From Bryobacterales bacterium (GTDB lineage Bacteria; Acidobacteriota; Terriglobia; Bryobacterales; Bryobacteraceae), in contig CANIIC010000008.1 in NCBI GenBank assembly GCA_947467395.1, positions 1 to 49,131 of the forward strand: a stretch of DNA of 49,131 nucleotides. The letters are read 5' to 3'. Position numbers and translations under genes: made by a program. Shown here one piece after another: positions 38,506 to 47,570 of the stretch (its first letter is position 1; each line of letters begins with the position of its first letter). A model generated the notes under the pieces. It worked only from the letters and a program-made list of their open reading frames with translations. It searched no databases and was not told the DNA's origin.

Positions 38506-39795
38506 CTAGAGTTTTGTGTTGTGGATCGACGCGTCCAAAACCTGAACCGTATGCACAACTCGAGTGCGTTCGCCTTTGCGCTCCAACGCTTGCTGGAGTT
38601 GAATCAGACAACCGGGGTTTCCGGTAGCGACTACGTCAGCCTTCAACGGCGCGATCCATTCGGCCTTGCGATCGCCCAGCGTCTGCGCGGTCTCGGGCTG
38701 AACCATGTTGTAGATGCCCGCCGAGCCGCAACACAACGGCGCTTCGGGGATTTCGAGCACCTGTGCCCCGGGGATCGAGCTGAGCAACTGGCGGGGCTGT
38801 AGACGAACTTTTTGGGCGTGCTGCAAATGACAGGAATCGTGATACGCCACACGCGCGTTCAAAGGATGGCGCTTCGCGCGGGGGCCAAGTTCCGCCAGGA
38901 ACTCCGTAATGTCGCGGCACTTGGCGGAGAACTTTTTCGCGCGCTCCGCGTATTGCGGATCGTCGCGGAGCTGATGCCCATACTCGCGCACGTTTGAGCC
39001 GCAGCCGCCGGCGTTGGTGATGATGATATCGACGTTGGCTTGTTCGAAGACATCGATCATCTTCTTCGCGTGCTGGAGCGCCGGAGTTTCTTCGCCCGCG
39101 TGAATCAACAAAGCTCCGCAGCAGCCTTGTTCCTTGGGCGCGACCACTTCACAGCCTTCGGCGGAGAGCACGCGCACCGTGGCGGCGTTGATCTCAGAGA
39201 GGAACTCACGCTGCACGCAGCCGAGCATCACCCCTACGCGAGCGCGCTTGGCGCCCTGCGCCGGAGTCATCGCGGCGACTTCATGATGATCGCCCAACTT
39301 CGGCAGCAGCGCTTCCATGGTCCCCATGTACTTCGGGAACAACTTCAGGATGCCGGTTCCGCGCACCAGCGACTGCAGCCCGGACCGCTGGTAGAACTGC
39401 AGCAGCGGGCGCATGGTGCGCAGCTTGCCGACGTTCGGGAACAGGCTGAAGATCATCTTGCGTTGGGCCTGTTCTTCCGACGTGCGCGGATGATGTCGCT
39501 CAACCTGGGCGCGCGTGGCTTCGATCAACTTGCCGTAGTCCACACCCGACGGGCACGCAGTCATGCACGAAACACAGCCCAGACACTTGTCGAAGTGATC
39601 CACGACGCCAGGAGTCAATGCGGTGCCGCCCTCGCTGGCCATCTTCATCAGATAGATGCGGCCACGCGGCGAATCCATCTCTTCGCCCCACAAAACATAG
39701 GTCGGGCAAGCGGGCAGACAGAAGCCGCAATGGACGCACTGATTGATAAGGTCGGGCGCCGGCGGATGGTGCGAATCGAAGGCGGACTGCGCCAT
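38506..39795 (-). CDS. glcF: Glycolate oxidase iron-sulfur subunit
   Basis: GlcF carries electrons from the flavin subunits. The 429-residue protein has two 4Fe-4S motifs (CVHCGFCLPACPTYVLWG and CLGCVSCMTACPSGVDYG) at about residues 20-85 and CCG motifs (EQGCCGALLIHAGE and APLCCGSAGIYNMVQPETA) of the heterodisulfide-reductase type. Length is normal for GlcF. It follows glcE within one base and completes the glcDEF set of aceB-glcD-glcE-glcF. Confidence 0.95.
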   Translation of the reverse strand: MAQSAFDSHHPPAPDLINQCVHCGFCLPACPTYVLWGEEMDSPRGRIYLMKMASEGGTALTPGVVDHFDKCLGCVSCMTACPSGVDYGKLIEATRAQVERHHPRTSEEQAQRKMIFSLFPNVGKLRTMRPLLQFYQRSGLQSLVRGTGILKLFPKYMGTMEALLPKLGDHHEVAAMTPAQGAKRARVGVMLGCVQREFLSEINAATVRVLSAEGCEVVAPKEQGCCGALLIHAGEETPALQHAKKMIDVFEQANVDIIITNAGGCGSNVREYGHQLRDDPQYAERAKKFSAKCRDITEFLAELGPRAKRHPLNARVAYHDSCHLQHAQKVRLQPRQLLSSIPGAQVLEIPEAPLCCGSAGIYNMVQPETAQTLGDRKAEWIAPLKADVVATGNPGCLIQLQQALERKGERTRVVHTVQVLDASIHNTKL

Positions 39796-40872
39796 TTAGA
39801 GCCCTCCTACGTAGCGTCCGCGATTGAGGATCGCGTTGGGATCGAACTGTTGTTTCACGGCGCGCATGACAGGCAGTGCGTCGCCGGGGTTGCCCCAGGC
39901 ATCGATCGACGACGGCGTCAGCAGTACCAACGAACCACCCTTAACTTCGACGATGTGGCGCGCCGCCGCCGGATCACCGGTCAAGGTAACGTGACCAATG
40001 CCGGTGGCTTGCATGACGGCTCGGGTGGGATTGAGTTGCTGGAGCGTCTCTGCGATCTGCGACGGCAGCACGCTGATTTTCGCGATGGTCTCTGCCGGCC
40101 AAAGTTCCTGGCGGGCGTTCCACGATGTAGCGCTGCCTTCGGTGAAGGCGGCCATCGTAGCGAGTGTCGCTTGTTGGGCCTGGATGCCGGCTTCGGTGCC
40201 TTCGAGCAGCACGTCGACCGAGCTCGCGTCGGTTCGGAACTGCAGCGCGCTGTGTGCCAGCTGCGAATCCTGGATGGCGATCATCAGTTTCTGTGCGGCC
40301 TCGGCGTTCGGCAACTGAGCCGTGAGCGTGCGCGTGTGATGCGGAATCGGATGCAGGCGGAACACGGCTTGCGTGATCACGCCGAGCGTTCCCAGAGCAC
40401 CTGTCATCAATTTGGGCAGATCGTAACCAGCGACGTTTTTCACCACTTTGCCACCGCTCATGGCGAGGGTACCATCGGGCAACGCGACGGTCATACCGAT
40501 GACGAGATCGCGCAAGCTGCCGAAGCGCAAGCGCAAGACTCCGCTATCGTTGGTCGCAAGGATGCCGCCGATGGTGGCGCGTTCGGGCCACAGGACGTCA
40601 ATCGCCAAGCGCTGCCCGTGTTGCGCGAGCGTCTCCTGCAAGCGCGCCACGGTGCAGCCAGCTTCGACCGTGACCGTCATGTCGGCCCAGGCGTGCTCGA
40701 CCACGCGATTTAGCGCAGCGGTGGAAACAACGACGTCCGTGCGTGCAGGCGGGTTGCCCCAGTCCAGTTTGGAGCCGCCTCCACGCGGGGACACCAGTCG
40801 ACCGCGCGCATTGGCATCGGCCAATTTGTCGGCGACTTCGCGCGCAGTTTTCGGTTCGACGATCTCGCTCAA
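39796..40872 (-). CDS. glcE: Glycolate oxidase FAD-binding subunit
   Basis: The 358-residue protein is a PCMH-type FAD-binding subunit: LVSPRGGGSKLDWGNPPART, VTVEAGCTVARLQETLAQHG, GILATNDSG and GGKVVKNVAGYDLPKLMTGA. These are the family's flavin-binding landmarks. It starts with TTG at 40872, and TTGA overlaps the glcD stop, so its translation depends on glcD. Length is close to E. coli GlcE (about 350). It is the second flavin subunit of glycolate dehydrogenase. Confidence 0.93.
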   Translation of the reverse strand: MSEIVEPKTAREVADKLADANARGRLVSPRGGGSKLDWGNPPARTDVVVSTAALNRVVEHAWADMTVTVEAGCTVARLQETLAQHGQRLAIDVLWPERATIGGILATNDSGVLRLRFGSLRDLVIGMTVALPDGTLAMSGGKVVKNVAGYDLPKLMTGALGTLGVITQAVFRLHPIPHHTRTLTAQLPNAEAAQKLMIAIQDSQLAHSALQFRTDASSVDVLLEGTEAGIQAQQATLATMAAFTEGSATSWNARQELWPAETIAKISVLPSQIAETLQQLNPTRAVMQATGIGHVTLTGDPAAARHIVEVKGGSLVLLTPSSIDAWGNPGDALPVMRAVKQQFDPNAILNRGRYVGGL

Positions 40873-42326
40873 AATCTCTCCGCGATTCCAGCTTGCTCCA
40901 GAGGATGAGGCTTGTATTCACCGGGGGCCTCGCCACACAGGCGGGGACGCGGGAACACCTTGGTCGGATTCGAAAGATGCAGCGGATCGAAGGCGCAGCG
41001 AACACGCTGCATCGTCTCCAGATCCGGCTCGGCGTACATCTTCGGCATCATGTGCTTCTTCTCTTCACCGACGCCATGCTCACCTGTAATGGAGCCACCT
41101 TTATCGATGCAGAGCTGCAGAATCGCTTCAGAGAACTTCTCCGCAGCATGCTCCTGCCCTTCGATGCGTCGATCGTACAGCACCAAGGGATGCAGGTTGC
41201 CATCACCGGCGTGGAACACGTTCGCGACACGCAGGCCGGTTTCGCGACTCATGCGCTCGATCTCATCCAACACTTCCGGCAGCGCGGTGCGCGGGATCAC
41301 GCCATCCTGCACGATGTAGTTCGGAGAAATGCGCCCCATCGCGGCGAACGCGGCTTTGCGGCCCTTCCAGACCACCATGCGTTCGCCTTCCGACTGCGCG
41401 ACACGGATTTCGGAGGCTCCGTGGTCCGTGCAGATCTTGTTCACCTGCGCCATCAGGGCTTCGACTTCCGCTGTGGGACCGTCGAGTTCGACCAACAACA
41501 AACCACCACACATGGGATAGTTGGCATGCACTGCGGCTTCTGCCGCCTGGATGGAGAGGCTGTCCATCATCTCAATCGCCGCCGGCACGATGCCTGCCGC
41601 GATAATGCCACTGACGGCGGTGCCCGCTTCGTTCGCAGTGGGGAACGCTGCCAGCAGGGTTTGAATCTGCTCTGGACGTTTGACGATGCGCAGCGTAACC
41701 TTCGTCGCAATGCCAAGCGTTCCTTCGGCGCCGACGAACACCCCGGAGAGATCGTAGCCGGGAGCATCCAGCGCATTCGATCCGAGATTCACAACGTCAC
41801 CGTTGGGCAAAACCACTTCCATGGCGAGAACGTGCGTCGTGGTGAAGCCGTACTTCAAGCAGTGTGCCCCGCCTGAGTTCTCGGCAACATTGCCGCCGAT
41901 GGTGCAGACGGATTGCGACGACGGATCCGGTGCATAAAAGTAGTTGTTCGGCGCCACGCGGCCCGTGACTTCCAGATTGATGACACCGGGTTCGACGACC
42001 ACGCGCTGGTTCGCAAAATCGACATCGAGAATGCGCTTCATGCGCGCCAGACTGATGACCACGCCGCCAGCGATCGGCAGCGCGCCGCCACTCAGTCCTG
42101 TGCCGGAACCTCGGGCGACAAACGGGATGCGCTCGCGATGGCAGATCCGCACGACGTCCTGCACTTCCGCGGTGGACGTAGGCAGCAGAACCGCGATCGG
42201 GGCTACGCGAAAGTTGGTGAGACCGTCGCACTCATAGGTGCGGAGTTCGGCTGGCGAGGAGATGAGTCCGCGCTCGCCGAGGACGGCGCGGAACTCATCG
42301 AGAAGTTGAGACGAGACAGCAGTCAC
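40869..42326 (-). CDS. glcD: Glycolate oxidase subunit GlcD
   Basis: GlcD is the main FAD subunit oxidising glycolate to glyoxylate. The 485-residue protein shows the PCMH flavin domain (VPFVARGSGTGLSGGALPIA, SLARMKRILDVDFANQRVVV, GGNVAENSGGAHCLKYG) and the C-terminal substrate domain with VANVFHAGDGNLHPLVLYDR and GGSITGEHGVGEEKK. Length fits GlcD and the related D-lactate dehydrogenase family; the aceB, glcE and glcF neighbours support glycolate. The ATG follows the aceB stop by three bases. Confidence 0.95.
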   Translation of the reverse strand: MTAVSSQLLDEFRAVLGERGLISSPAELRTYECDGLTNFRVAPIAVLLPTSTAEVQDVVRICHRERIPFVARGSGTGLSGGALPIAGGVVISLARMKRILDVDFANQRVVVEPGVINLEVTGRVAPNNYFYAPDPSSQSVCTIGGNVAENSGGAHCLKYGFTTTHVLAMEVVLPNGDVVNLGSNALDAPGYDLSGVFVGAEGTLGIATKVTLRIVKRPEQIQTLLAAFPTANEAGTAVSGIIAAGIVPAAIEMMDSLSIQAAEAAVHANYPMCGGLLLVELDGPTAEVEALMAQVNKICTDHGASEIRVAQSEGERMVVWKGRKAAFAAMGRISPNYIVQDGVIPRTALPEVLDEIERMSRETGLRVANVFHAGDGNLHPLVLYDRRIEGQEHAAEKFSEAILQLCIDKGGSITGEHGVGEEKKHMMPKMYAEPDLETMQRVRCAFDPLHLSNPTKVFPRPRLCGEAPGEYKPHPLEQAGIAERF

Positions 42327-42329
42327 TGC

Positions 42330-43925
42330 TTAAAGGAAACGATACGCTTCGAGGGTAAGGAAGTCCTTGCAATCCGGGCTTACCATCATCTCCTCAAACA
42401 ACTCGCCAGCCTGCGGGAACTTGCTGGCACCGAAGCGGGCCTCGCCGATCGTCGCGCGGATCTTTGCCAGTTGCTCATGGATGGTGTCGCGAACCAGTTG
42501 CGCATCCACCTTGCGGCCGTCGCTCAAGTTCTTACCGTGATGCAGCCACTGCCACACCTGGGTACGCGAAATTTCCGCCGTCGCCGCATCTTCCATTAAG
42601 TTGTAAATGGGCACGCAACCATTGCCGCGCAGCCAGGATTCCAAATACTGGATGCCGATGTCGCAGTTCATTTTGAGGCCGGCTTCGGTGATCTGGCCTT
42701 CGGGGATCTTCATCAGATCAGCGGCGGTCACCTTCACCTCGGCGCGCGTCACGTGAATCTGGTTTGGCGTGGGCATGTTCGCGTCGAAGATTTCCTTCGC
42801 GATCGACACCAAGCCCGGGTGAGCGACCCATGTACCATCGTGGCCGGCCTTCACTTCGCGCAGCTTGTCCTGACGCACTTTGTCGAGCGCCGCTTCGTTG
42901 GCGGCGGGATCGTTCTTGATCGGGATCTGCGCCGCCATGCCGCCCATCGCGTGAATGCCGCGCTTGTGGCAGGTCTGAATCAGCAGATCAACGTAGCTCT
43001 TGAGGAAGTGCTTATCCATGGTGACCGTGGAACGATCCGGCAACACGTAGTCGGGATGATTCCGCAGCACCTTGATAAAGCTGAAAATATAGTCCCAGCG
43101 GCCGCAGTTCAGGCCGGCCGAGTGATTCCGCAGTTCGTACAGGATCTCATCCATCTCGAACGCGCCGAGAAGCGTTTCGATGAGGACTGTGGCGCGAATG
43201 CTGCCCTGCGGCACACCGCAATAATCCTGCGCGAACTCGAAGACGTCATTCCACAGGCGCGCTTCCAGGTGGCTCTGCATTTTCGGCAGATAGAAGTAAG
43301 GGCCAGAGCCCTTCGCCAACAAGGCCTTCGCATTGTGGAAGAAATACAGACCGAAATCGAACAGAGAGCCAGAGACGATTTCACCATTCACGGTCGCGTT
43401 CCGTTCCATCAAGTGCCAGCCGCGCGGGCGAACCATCAGGACAGCGTGCTTCGGGTTGAGCTTGTATTCTTTGCCTTCGGGGCTGGTGAACGCGATGGTG
43501 CCGCGAACGGCATCGCGCATGTTCACCTGACCAAAAATATTGTTGTGCCACGTCGGGGCGTTGGAATCCTCGAAGTCCGCCATGAACGTGCTCGAGCCGG
43601 CATTCAGCGCGTTGATGACCATCTTACGGTCAACTGGACCGGTGATTTCAACGCGACGATCGGTGAGATCGGCCGGGATGGGAGCTACCTTATAATCGCT
43701 GGCTCGAATGTGGGCAGTTTCCGGGAGAAAATCCGGCAGCTTGCCGCCGTCGATCGCCTTTTGCCGCTCGACACGCGCCGCCAGCAACTCGCGGCGACGG
43801 CCATCAAAACGGCGATGCAGCTCAGCTACGAGCGCAAGAGCTTCAGCAGAAAGAATTTCTTCACATTCAGCGGGAATCGGGGCGTGAAGCGTGACGCCAC
43901 TACGTTCGATGTGCGGAGTGCTCAT
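42330..43925 (-). CDS. aceB: Malate synthase A
   Basis: Malate synthase condenses glyoxylate with acetyl-CoA to malate. The 531-residue protein has the malate synthase A signature [17 protein letters not shown], the active-site regions [34 protein letters not shown] and [20 protein letters not shown], and the C-terminal [18 protein letters not shown]. Length matches isoform A (about 530), not the larger GlcB form. It leads the operon aceB-glcD-glcE-glcF, which takes glycolate to malate. No isocitrate lyase gene (aceA) is in the window. Confidence 0.97.
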   Translation of the reverse strand: MSTPHIERSGVTLHAPIPAECEEILSAEALALVAELHRRFDGRRRELLAARVERQKAIDGGKLPDFLPETAHIRASDYKVAPIPADLTDRRVEITGPVDRKMVINALNAGSSTFMADFEDSNAPTWHNNIFGQVNMRDAVRGTIAFTSPEGKEYKLNPKHAVLMVRPRGWHLMERNATVNGEIVSGSLFDFGLYFFHNAKALLAKGSGPYFYLPKMQSHLEARLWNDVFEFAQDYCGVPQGSIRATVLIETLLGAFEMDEILYELRNHSAGLNCGRWDYIFSFIKVLRNHPDYVLPDRSTVTMDKHFLKSYVDLLIQTCHKRGIHAMGGMAAQIPIKNDPAANEAALDKVRQDKLREVKAGHDGTWVAHPGLVSIAKEIFDANMPTPNQIHVTRAEVKVTAADLMKIPEGQITEAGLKMNCDIGIQYLESWLRGNGCVPIYNLMEDAATAEISRTQVWQWLHHGKNLSDGRKVDAQLVRDTIHEQLAKIRATIGEARFGASKFPQAGELFEEMMVSPDCKDFLTLEAYRFL

Positions 43926-44059
43926 TTTGACCAGCTAACATTGCAGCAACTTCCGGGAGCCTTGTCAAACGGCAAAGGGGCGATTGTATACATGTGCACC
44001 GTCGAACGTATCTTTCTAGCTGAAAAGAAGAAAGATCGAGTTGTTCGCGGAGAGGCTCC

Positions 44060-44767
44060 CTATTTTACGGCCGCCAGGAGTTGCTCGGCGTAGAGGGCTC
44101 CCGCAGGGGTGTCTTCGTGTTTGAAAAAACAGTAAACGTCCCGCCCGCCCGCTAGTTGACGGCTCACCCGGGCGGCGATTTCGGAGCGCTCTTCCGGCGA
44201 ATACTCGCTCTTGCGGAGGCGCGCGTACACGAAGTCGGCCGTCAGCACTTCAGGGATCTCAAACGTGTCGGATTCGGCCAGACAGAGCGCGGCCCTGTGC
44301 TGTTCCAGCAGTCGATAGACGTCATCGACGAGCCAGGCCTTGTTGCGAAATTCGAAGGCGCAGCGGACGTCGGCCGGCAGCTTGGCGAGGAACGCCCGAA
44401 GCAGTTCGAGATCCAACTTCATGTTGGGCGGCAGCTGGAACAGAACCGGTCCCAGGCGGCGAGCCGAACGGAGGGGATCGATCGCCTTAAAGAAGAGCTC
44501 GGTGAATTCAGATTCTTTCAGCCGTTGGATGTGCGTGATCCGCTGGTGTGCCTTACAGACGAACGTGAAGCCTTCGGGAGTGGCCTTGACCCAGTTTTCG
44601 AGCGTCGTGGCCTTCGGCAGCTGGCGGAAGGTGTAGTTGATCTCTACCGCATTCAATCGTGTGGCGTAGTGCTTCAGGAAGTCCTTGGCCGGGAGCTTGG
44701 CCGGGTAGAAGTCCGGCTTCCAGGTGGCGTATGCGAATCCCGAGGTCCCGACGCGAAGAGTAGCCAT
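44060..44767 (-). CDS. DUF72-family TIM-barrel-like protein
   Basis: The 235-residue protein starts LRVGTSGFAYATWKPDFYP and has YATRLNAVEINYTFRQLPKA, FTFVCKAHQRITH, LGPVLFQLPPNMKLD, RCAFEFRNKAWL and DVYCFFKHEDTPAGA. These are the ordered motifs of DUF72 proteins (YecE-like), TIM-barrel-shaped proteins of unknown activity found in many bacteria. Length is normal. It is a single gene whose start lies 23 bases from that of the divergent ABC exporter. Confidence 0.9.
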   Translation of the reverse strand: MATLRVGTSGFAYATWKPDFYPAKLPAKDFLKHYATRLNAVEINYTFRQLPKATTLENWVKATPEGFTFVCKAHQRITHIQRLKESEFTELFFKAIDPLRSARRLGPVLFQLPPNMKLDLELLRAFLAKLPADVRCAFEFRNKAWLVDDVYRLLEQHRAALCLAESDTFEIPEVLTADFVYARLRKSEYSPEERSEIAARVSRQLAGGRDVYCFFKHEDTPAGALYAEQLLAAVK

Positions 44768-44790
44768 TCTTAAACGTTACACTGGGTGGC

Positions 44791-46740
44791 ATGGGATCAC
44801 GAGGCATGGGTCTTCCGGGCATGAGCCATGGTGGTGCGCGTCGCGCCGGCGCGCACGGGACGCCTCCGAAGAGCACCAAATCCGCGGCCCAGCAGATGAA
44901 GGACGTGTGGCCCGAGCTGCGGGAGATGATCCAGCCGCGGCGCAAGATCCTGATCCTCGGCTTCTTCCTGATGATCATCAACCGCTTGAGCGGGTTGGTG
45001 CTGCCGTATTCCACCAAGCTGCTGATCGACAACGTCATCGGCAAGCGGGACATCGATTTATTGACGTATCTGGTGCTTGGCGTCCTGAGTGCGACGCTGC
45101 TGCAAGGCGTGACTTCGTTCGCTCTCACCCAGTTGTTGTCGAAGGCGGGCCAAAGTCTGATAGCGGAATTGCGCCAGAAGGTCCAGCGCCACATTGGGCT
45201 GTTGCCGGTGTCTTACTATGACGCCAATAAGAGCGGCACGCTGGTATCGCGCATCATGACCGACGTGGAAGGTGTCCGGAACTTGATTGGCACGGGCTTG
45301 GTGGATTTTGTCGGTGGCCTGATCACGGCTGCGATTTCGCTGGCCGTGCTGCTCTACATCAGTCCGGTCATGACCGCCGTGACGGCACTGTCGGTGGGCG
45401 TGTTTGCATTCTTCCTCAGCAAGGCGTTTGTGAATATTCGGCCGGTATTCCGGGAGCGCGGCAAGATCAACGCGGAAGTCACCGGTCGTTTAACGGAATC
45501 GCTGGGCGGCGTGCGTGTGGTCAAGGGCTACCACGCCGAGGAACGCGAAGCGAAGGTCTTCGCTCAGGGCGTCACACGGTTGCTGGAGAACGTCTTCAAG
45601 TCGCTGACCATGATGTCACTGATGGCGTTGTCTTCGACCGTGTTGATGGGTCTGGTCAGTGCGGCCGTGATGTTCGTCGGCGCACGGCAGATCTTCGCAG
45701 GAACGTTGTCGCTGGGCGAATTTGTGATGTTCACCACGTTCCTGGCGTTTCTTGTCGCTCCCGTGTTCCAGGTGGTCGGCATTGGAACGCAGTTGACCGA
45801 AGCGTTCGCCGGATTGGATCGTACACGCGAGGTTCTCGGCGAACGTCGCGAGGACGAGTACCCGAATCGCAAGACGGTGATCGGCCCGATCCACGGCACC
45901 GTGGAATTCAAGGACGTCAACTTCAGCTACGAAGAAGGCAAGCCCGTTCTGCGCGATGTCAGCTTCCGCGCCGATCCGGGCACGGTCACCGCACTGGTGG
46001 GTCCGTCAGGCTCAGGCAAGTCGACAATCATTAGCCTGGTCGCGGCGTTTCATGAGCCGACCGACGGCACGGTCACCATCGATGGAATCGACCTTTCTAC
46101 CGTACGACTCGATAGTTACCGCACGCAGTTGGGCGTGGTGTTGCAAGACACCTTCCTGTTCGACGGCACCATTGAAGAAAATATCGCCTTCGCGAAGCCG
46201 AACGCGACCAAAGAACAGATCAAGGAAGCGTGCCACATCGCTCGCGTGGACGAGTTCGCAGAACGCTTCGAGCTAAAGTACGACACCATCGTGGGTGAAC
46301 GCGGCGTGAAGCTCTCAGGCGGTCAGCGCCAGCGCGTCTCCATCGCTCGCGCGATTCTGGCCGATCCTCGCATCCTGATTCTGGATGAAGCAACATCCAG
46401 CCTCGACTCCGAATCCGAGGCGCTGATCCAGGAAGGCCTCAATCATCTGATGCAGGGCCGCACGACGTTCGTCATCGCGCATCGCCTGTCGACCATCAGA
46501 AGGGCTGATCAAATCTTGGTTGTGGAAGAAGGCCGCATCGTGGAACGCGGGACGCATGATTCGCTGTACGACCTCAATGGTCGTTACTGGGATCTGTACA
46601 CGCGGCAGCACGGGCTGGAGAAAAACCTGTTCCTCGCGCCCGGCGAAGGCGATAGCATCCCGGATGGCGCGGGCCCTGCGAAATCAGGCCGCGAAGGCGG
46701 CGGCATGGCCGACGCGATGAAGCTGCTGGGCGGACGTTAG
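44791..46740 (+). CDS. MsbA-like ABC exporter (fused permease and ATPase)
   Basis: The 649-residue half-transporter has a Gly/Ala-rich N-terminal tail, six membrane helices (about residues 45-340, including LIITAAISLAVLLY-type segments), and one ABC domain with Walker A GPSGSGKSTI, Q-loop GVVLQDTFLFDGTIEENIAF, signature LSGGQRQRVSIARAIL, Walker B ILILDEATSSLDSES and H-loop VIAHRLSTIR. It works as a dimer, exporting lipids or drugs. The sequence has no specific substrate mark, so MsbA is only a resemblance. A C-terminal extension (GLEKNLFLAPGEGDSIPD onward) goes beyond the usual end. It ends with a four-base overlap with the convergent beta-barrel gene. Confidence 0.9.
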   Translation: MGSRGMGLPGMSHGGARRAGAHGTPPKSTKSAAQQMKDVWPELREMIQPRRKILILGFFLMIINRLSGLVLPYSTKLLIDNVIGKRDIDLLTYLVLGVLSATLLQGVTSFALTQLLSKAGQSLIAELRQKVQRHIGLLPVSYYDANKSGTLVSRIMTDVEGVRNLIGTGLVDFVGGLITAAISLAVLLYISPVMTAVTALSVGVFAFFLSKAFVNIRPVFRERGKINAEVTGRLTESLGGVRVVKGYHAEEREAKVFAQGVTRLLENVFKSLTMMSLMALSSTVLMGLVSAAVMFVGARQIFAGTLSLGEFVMFTTFLAFLVAPVFQVVGIGTQLTEAFAGLDRTREVLGERREDEYPNRKTVIGPIHGTVEFKDVNFSYEEGKPVLRDVSFRADPGTVTALVGPSGSGKSTIISLVAAFHEPTDGTVTIDGIDLSTVRLDSYRTQLGVVLQDTFLFDGTIEENIAFAKPNATKEQIKEACHIARVDEFAERFELKYDTIVGERGVKLSGGQRQRVSIARAILADPRILILDEATSSLDSESEALIQEGLNHLMQGRTTFVIAHRLSTIRRADQILVVEEGRIVERGTHDSLYDLNGRYWDLYTRQHGLEKNLFLAPGEGDSIPDGAGPAKSGREGGGMADAMKLLGGR

Positions 46741-47267
46741 AACCCGAAACCCATTAGCACCGTGAACTGATTGCGGTTACTCTGCAGACCGCCATCGAAG
46801 GACCGCAAGCCCCAGCCCGTCCAACGGACTTCAGGCGAGACCTTGAACATTAGCAGGTGAAACTCCACACCACCGCCCGCCACCAGACCGTAGTTGGAGC
46901 GATGTTGCAACGTGGACAACTTGATGTCCGACAACCGGCTGAACGCCGCACCGCCTTCGAAGTAGGGCTTCACCAAACCGGAGCCGATGCGATGCTTCAC
47001 GACGACGGGAAACTCCCAGGTGTTTGCGGTTCCAGCTGCCAGAAACTCGTACTTGCGACGCAGGGCATCGATCTCAATCGAGTTGCCGCCGGGTAGGCGC
47101 AGTTCCAGATACGGACCCCACACAAAGTTTTGCGAACTGGCCAGCGATTGCTGCTGGACAACCTTGAACGCATCGGTCGCGGGAACACCCAGTTTCAGTC
47201 CCACGCCGAGTGGCTGCGCATAGGCGGCAGCAGCTAAAACAAAAAGACCAAGAAATGTTTTGAACAT
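46737..47267 (-). CDS. Small outer-membrane beta-barrel protein
   Basis: The 176-residue protein has a signal peptide (MFKTFLGLFVLAAAAYA) and alternating strands, such as FVWGPYLELRLPGGNSIEID, WEFPVVVKHRIGSGLVKPYF, SNYGLVAGGGVEFHLLMFKV and QFTVLMGFGF. The last strand ends in phenylalanine, the usual outer-membrane insertion signal. It resembles the OmpA/OmpX-type small barrels called outer membrane beta-barrel proteins in acidobacteria. Function is unknown. Confidence 0.8.
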   Translation of the reverse strand: MFKTFLGLFVLAAAAYAQPLGVGLKLGVPATDAFKVVQQQSLASSQNFVWGPYLELRLPGGNSIEIDALRRKYEFLAAGTANTWEFPVVVKHRIGSGLVKPYFEGGAAFSRLSDIKLSTLQHRSNYGLVAGGGVEFHLLMFKVSPEVRWTGWGLRSFDGGLQSNRNQFTVLMGFGF

Positions 47268-47279
47268 CCTTCTCCTACT

Positions 47280-47477
47280 TTAGAGCAAGTCTGACGTACT
47301 GGTCGGCACCACGCCCGCCGGGGCGCTGACGTGCAGCGGCATCACAGTCACGTGCGGTGGCAAGGGCATTGGAGGGGGCGCCGCCCATACCACCGCAAGG
47401 AGGAGCAACAACAGAACCGCCGCTTGAAACACTGCGGAATCTGACCACGATGTTTCCGGACGGTACAAGCGATGCAT
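47280..47477 (-). CDS. Small single-helix membrane protein (65 aa)
   Basis: The ATG at 47477 has GGAG about six bases upstream. The 65-residue product starts MHRLYRPETSWSDSAV, has one membrane helix (FQAAVLLLLLLAVVWA) and a Pro/Val-rich tail (APPPMPLPPHVTVMPLHVSA) that would be periplasmic. Leader plus proline-rich tail recalls the start of TonB-like proteins, but it is too short for one. It begins 94 bases after the MurJ-like gene and ends 13 bases before the beta-barrel gene. It may be a real small gene or a chance frame. Confidence 0.5.
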   Translation of the reverse strand: MHRLYRPETSWSDSAVFQAAVLLLLLLAVVWAAPPPMPLPPHVTVMPLHVSAPAGVVPTSTSDLL

Positions 47478-47570
47478 GCTTCTCTCCACAGCAATTTCCA
47501 CGCCACACGGAAGAGAGATGGAAATCAAGGACTTTCCGTTTCAGCGCGAGGCTGGAGCGGCACATCCGTG

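Noticed and set aside
39040-40713. Long plus-strand frame opposite glcF and glcE
   Set aside because: Antisense shadow of two well-recognised genes; the product is Arg/His/Gln-rich without any domain.
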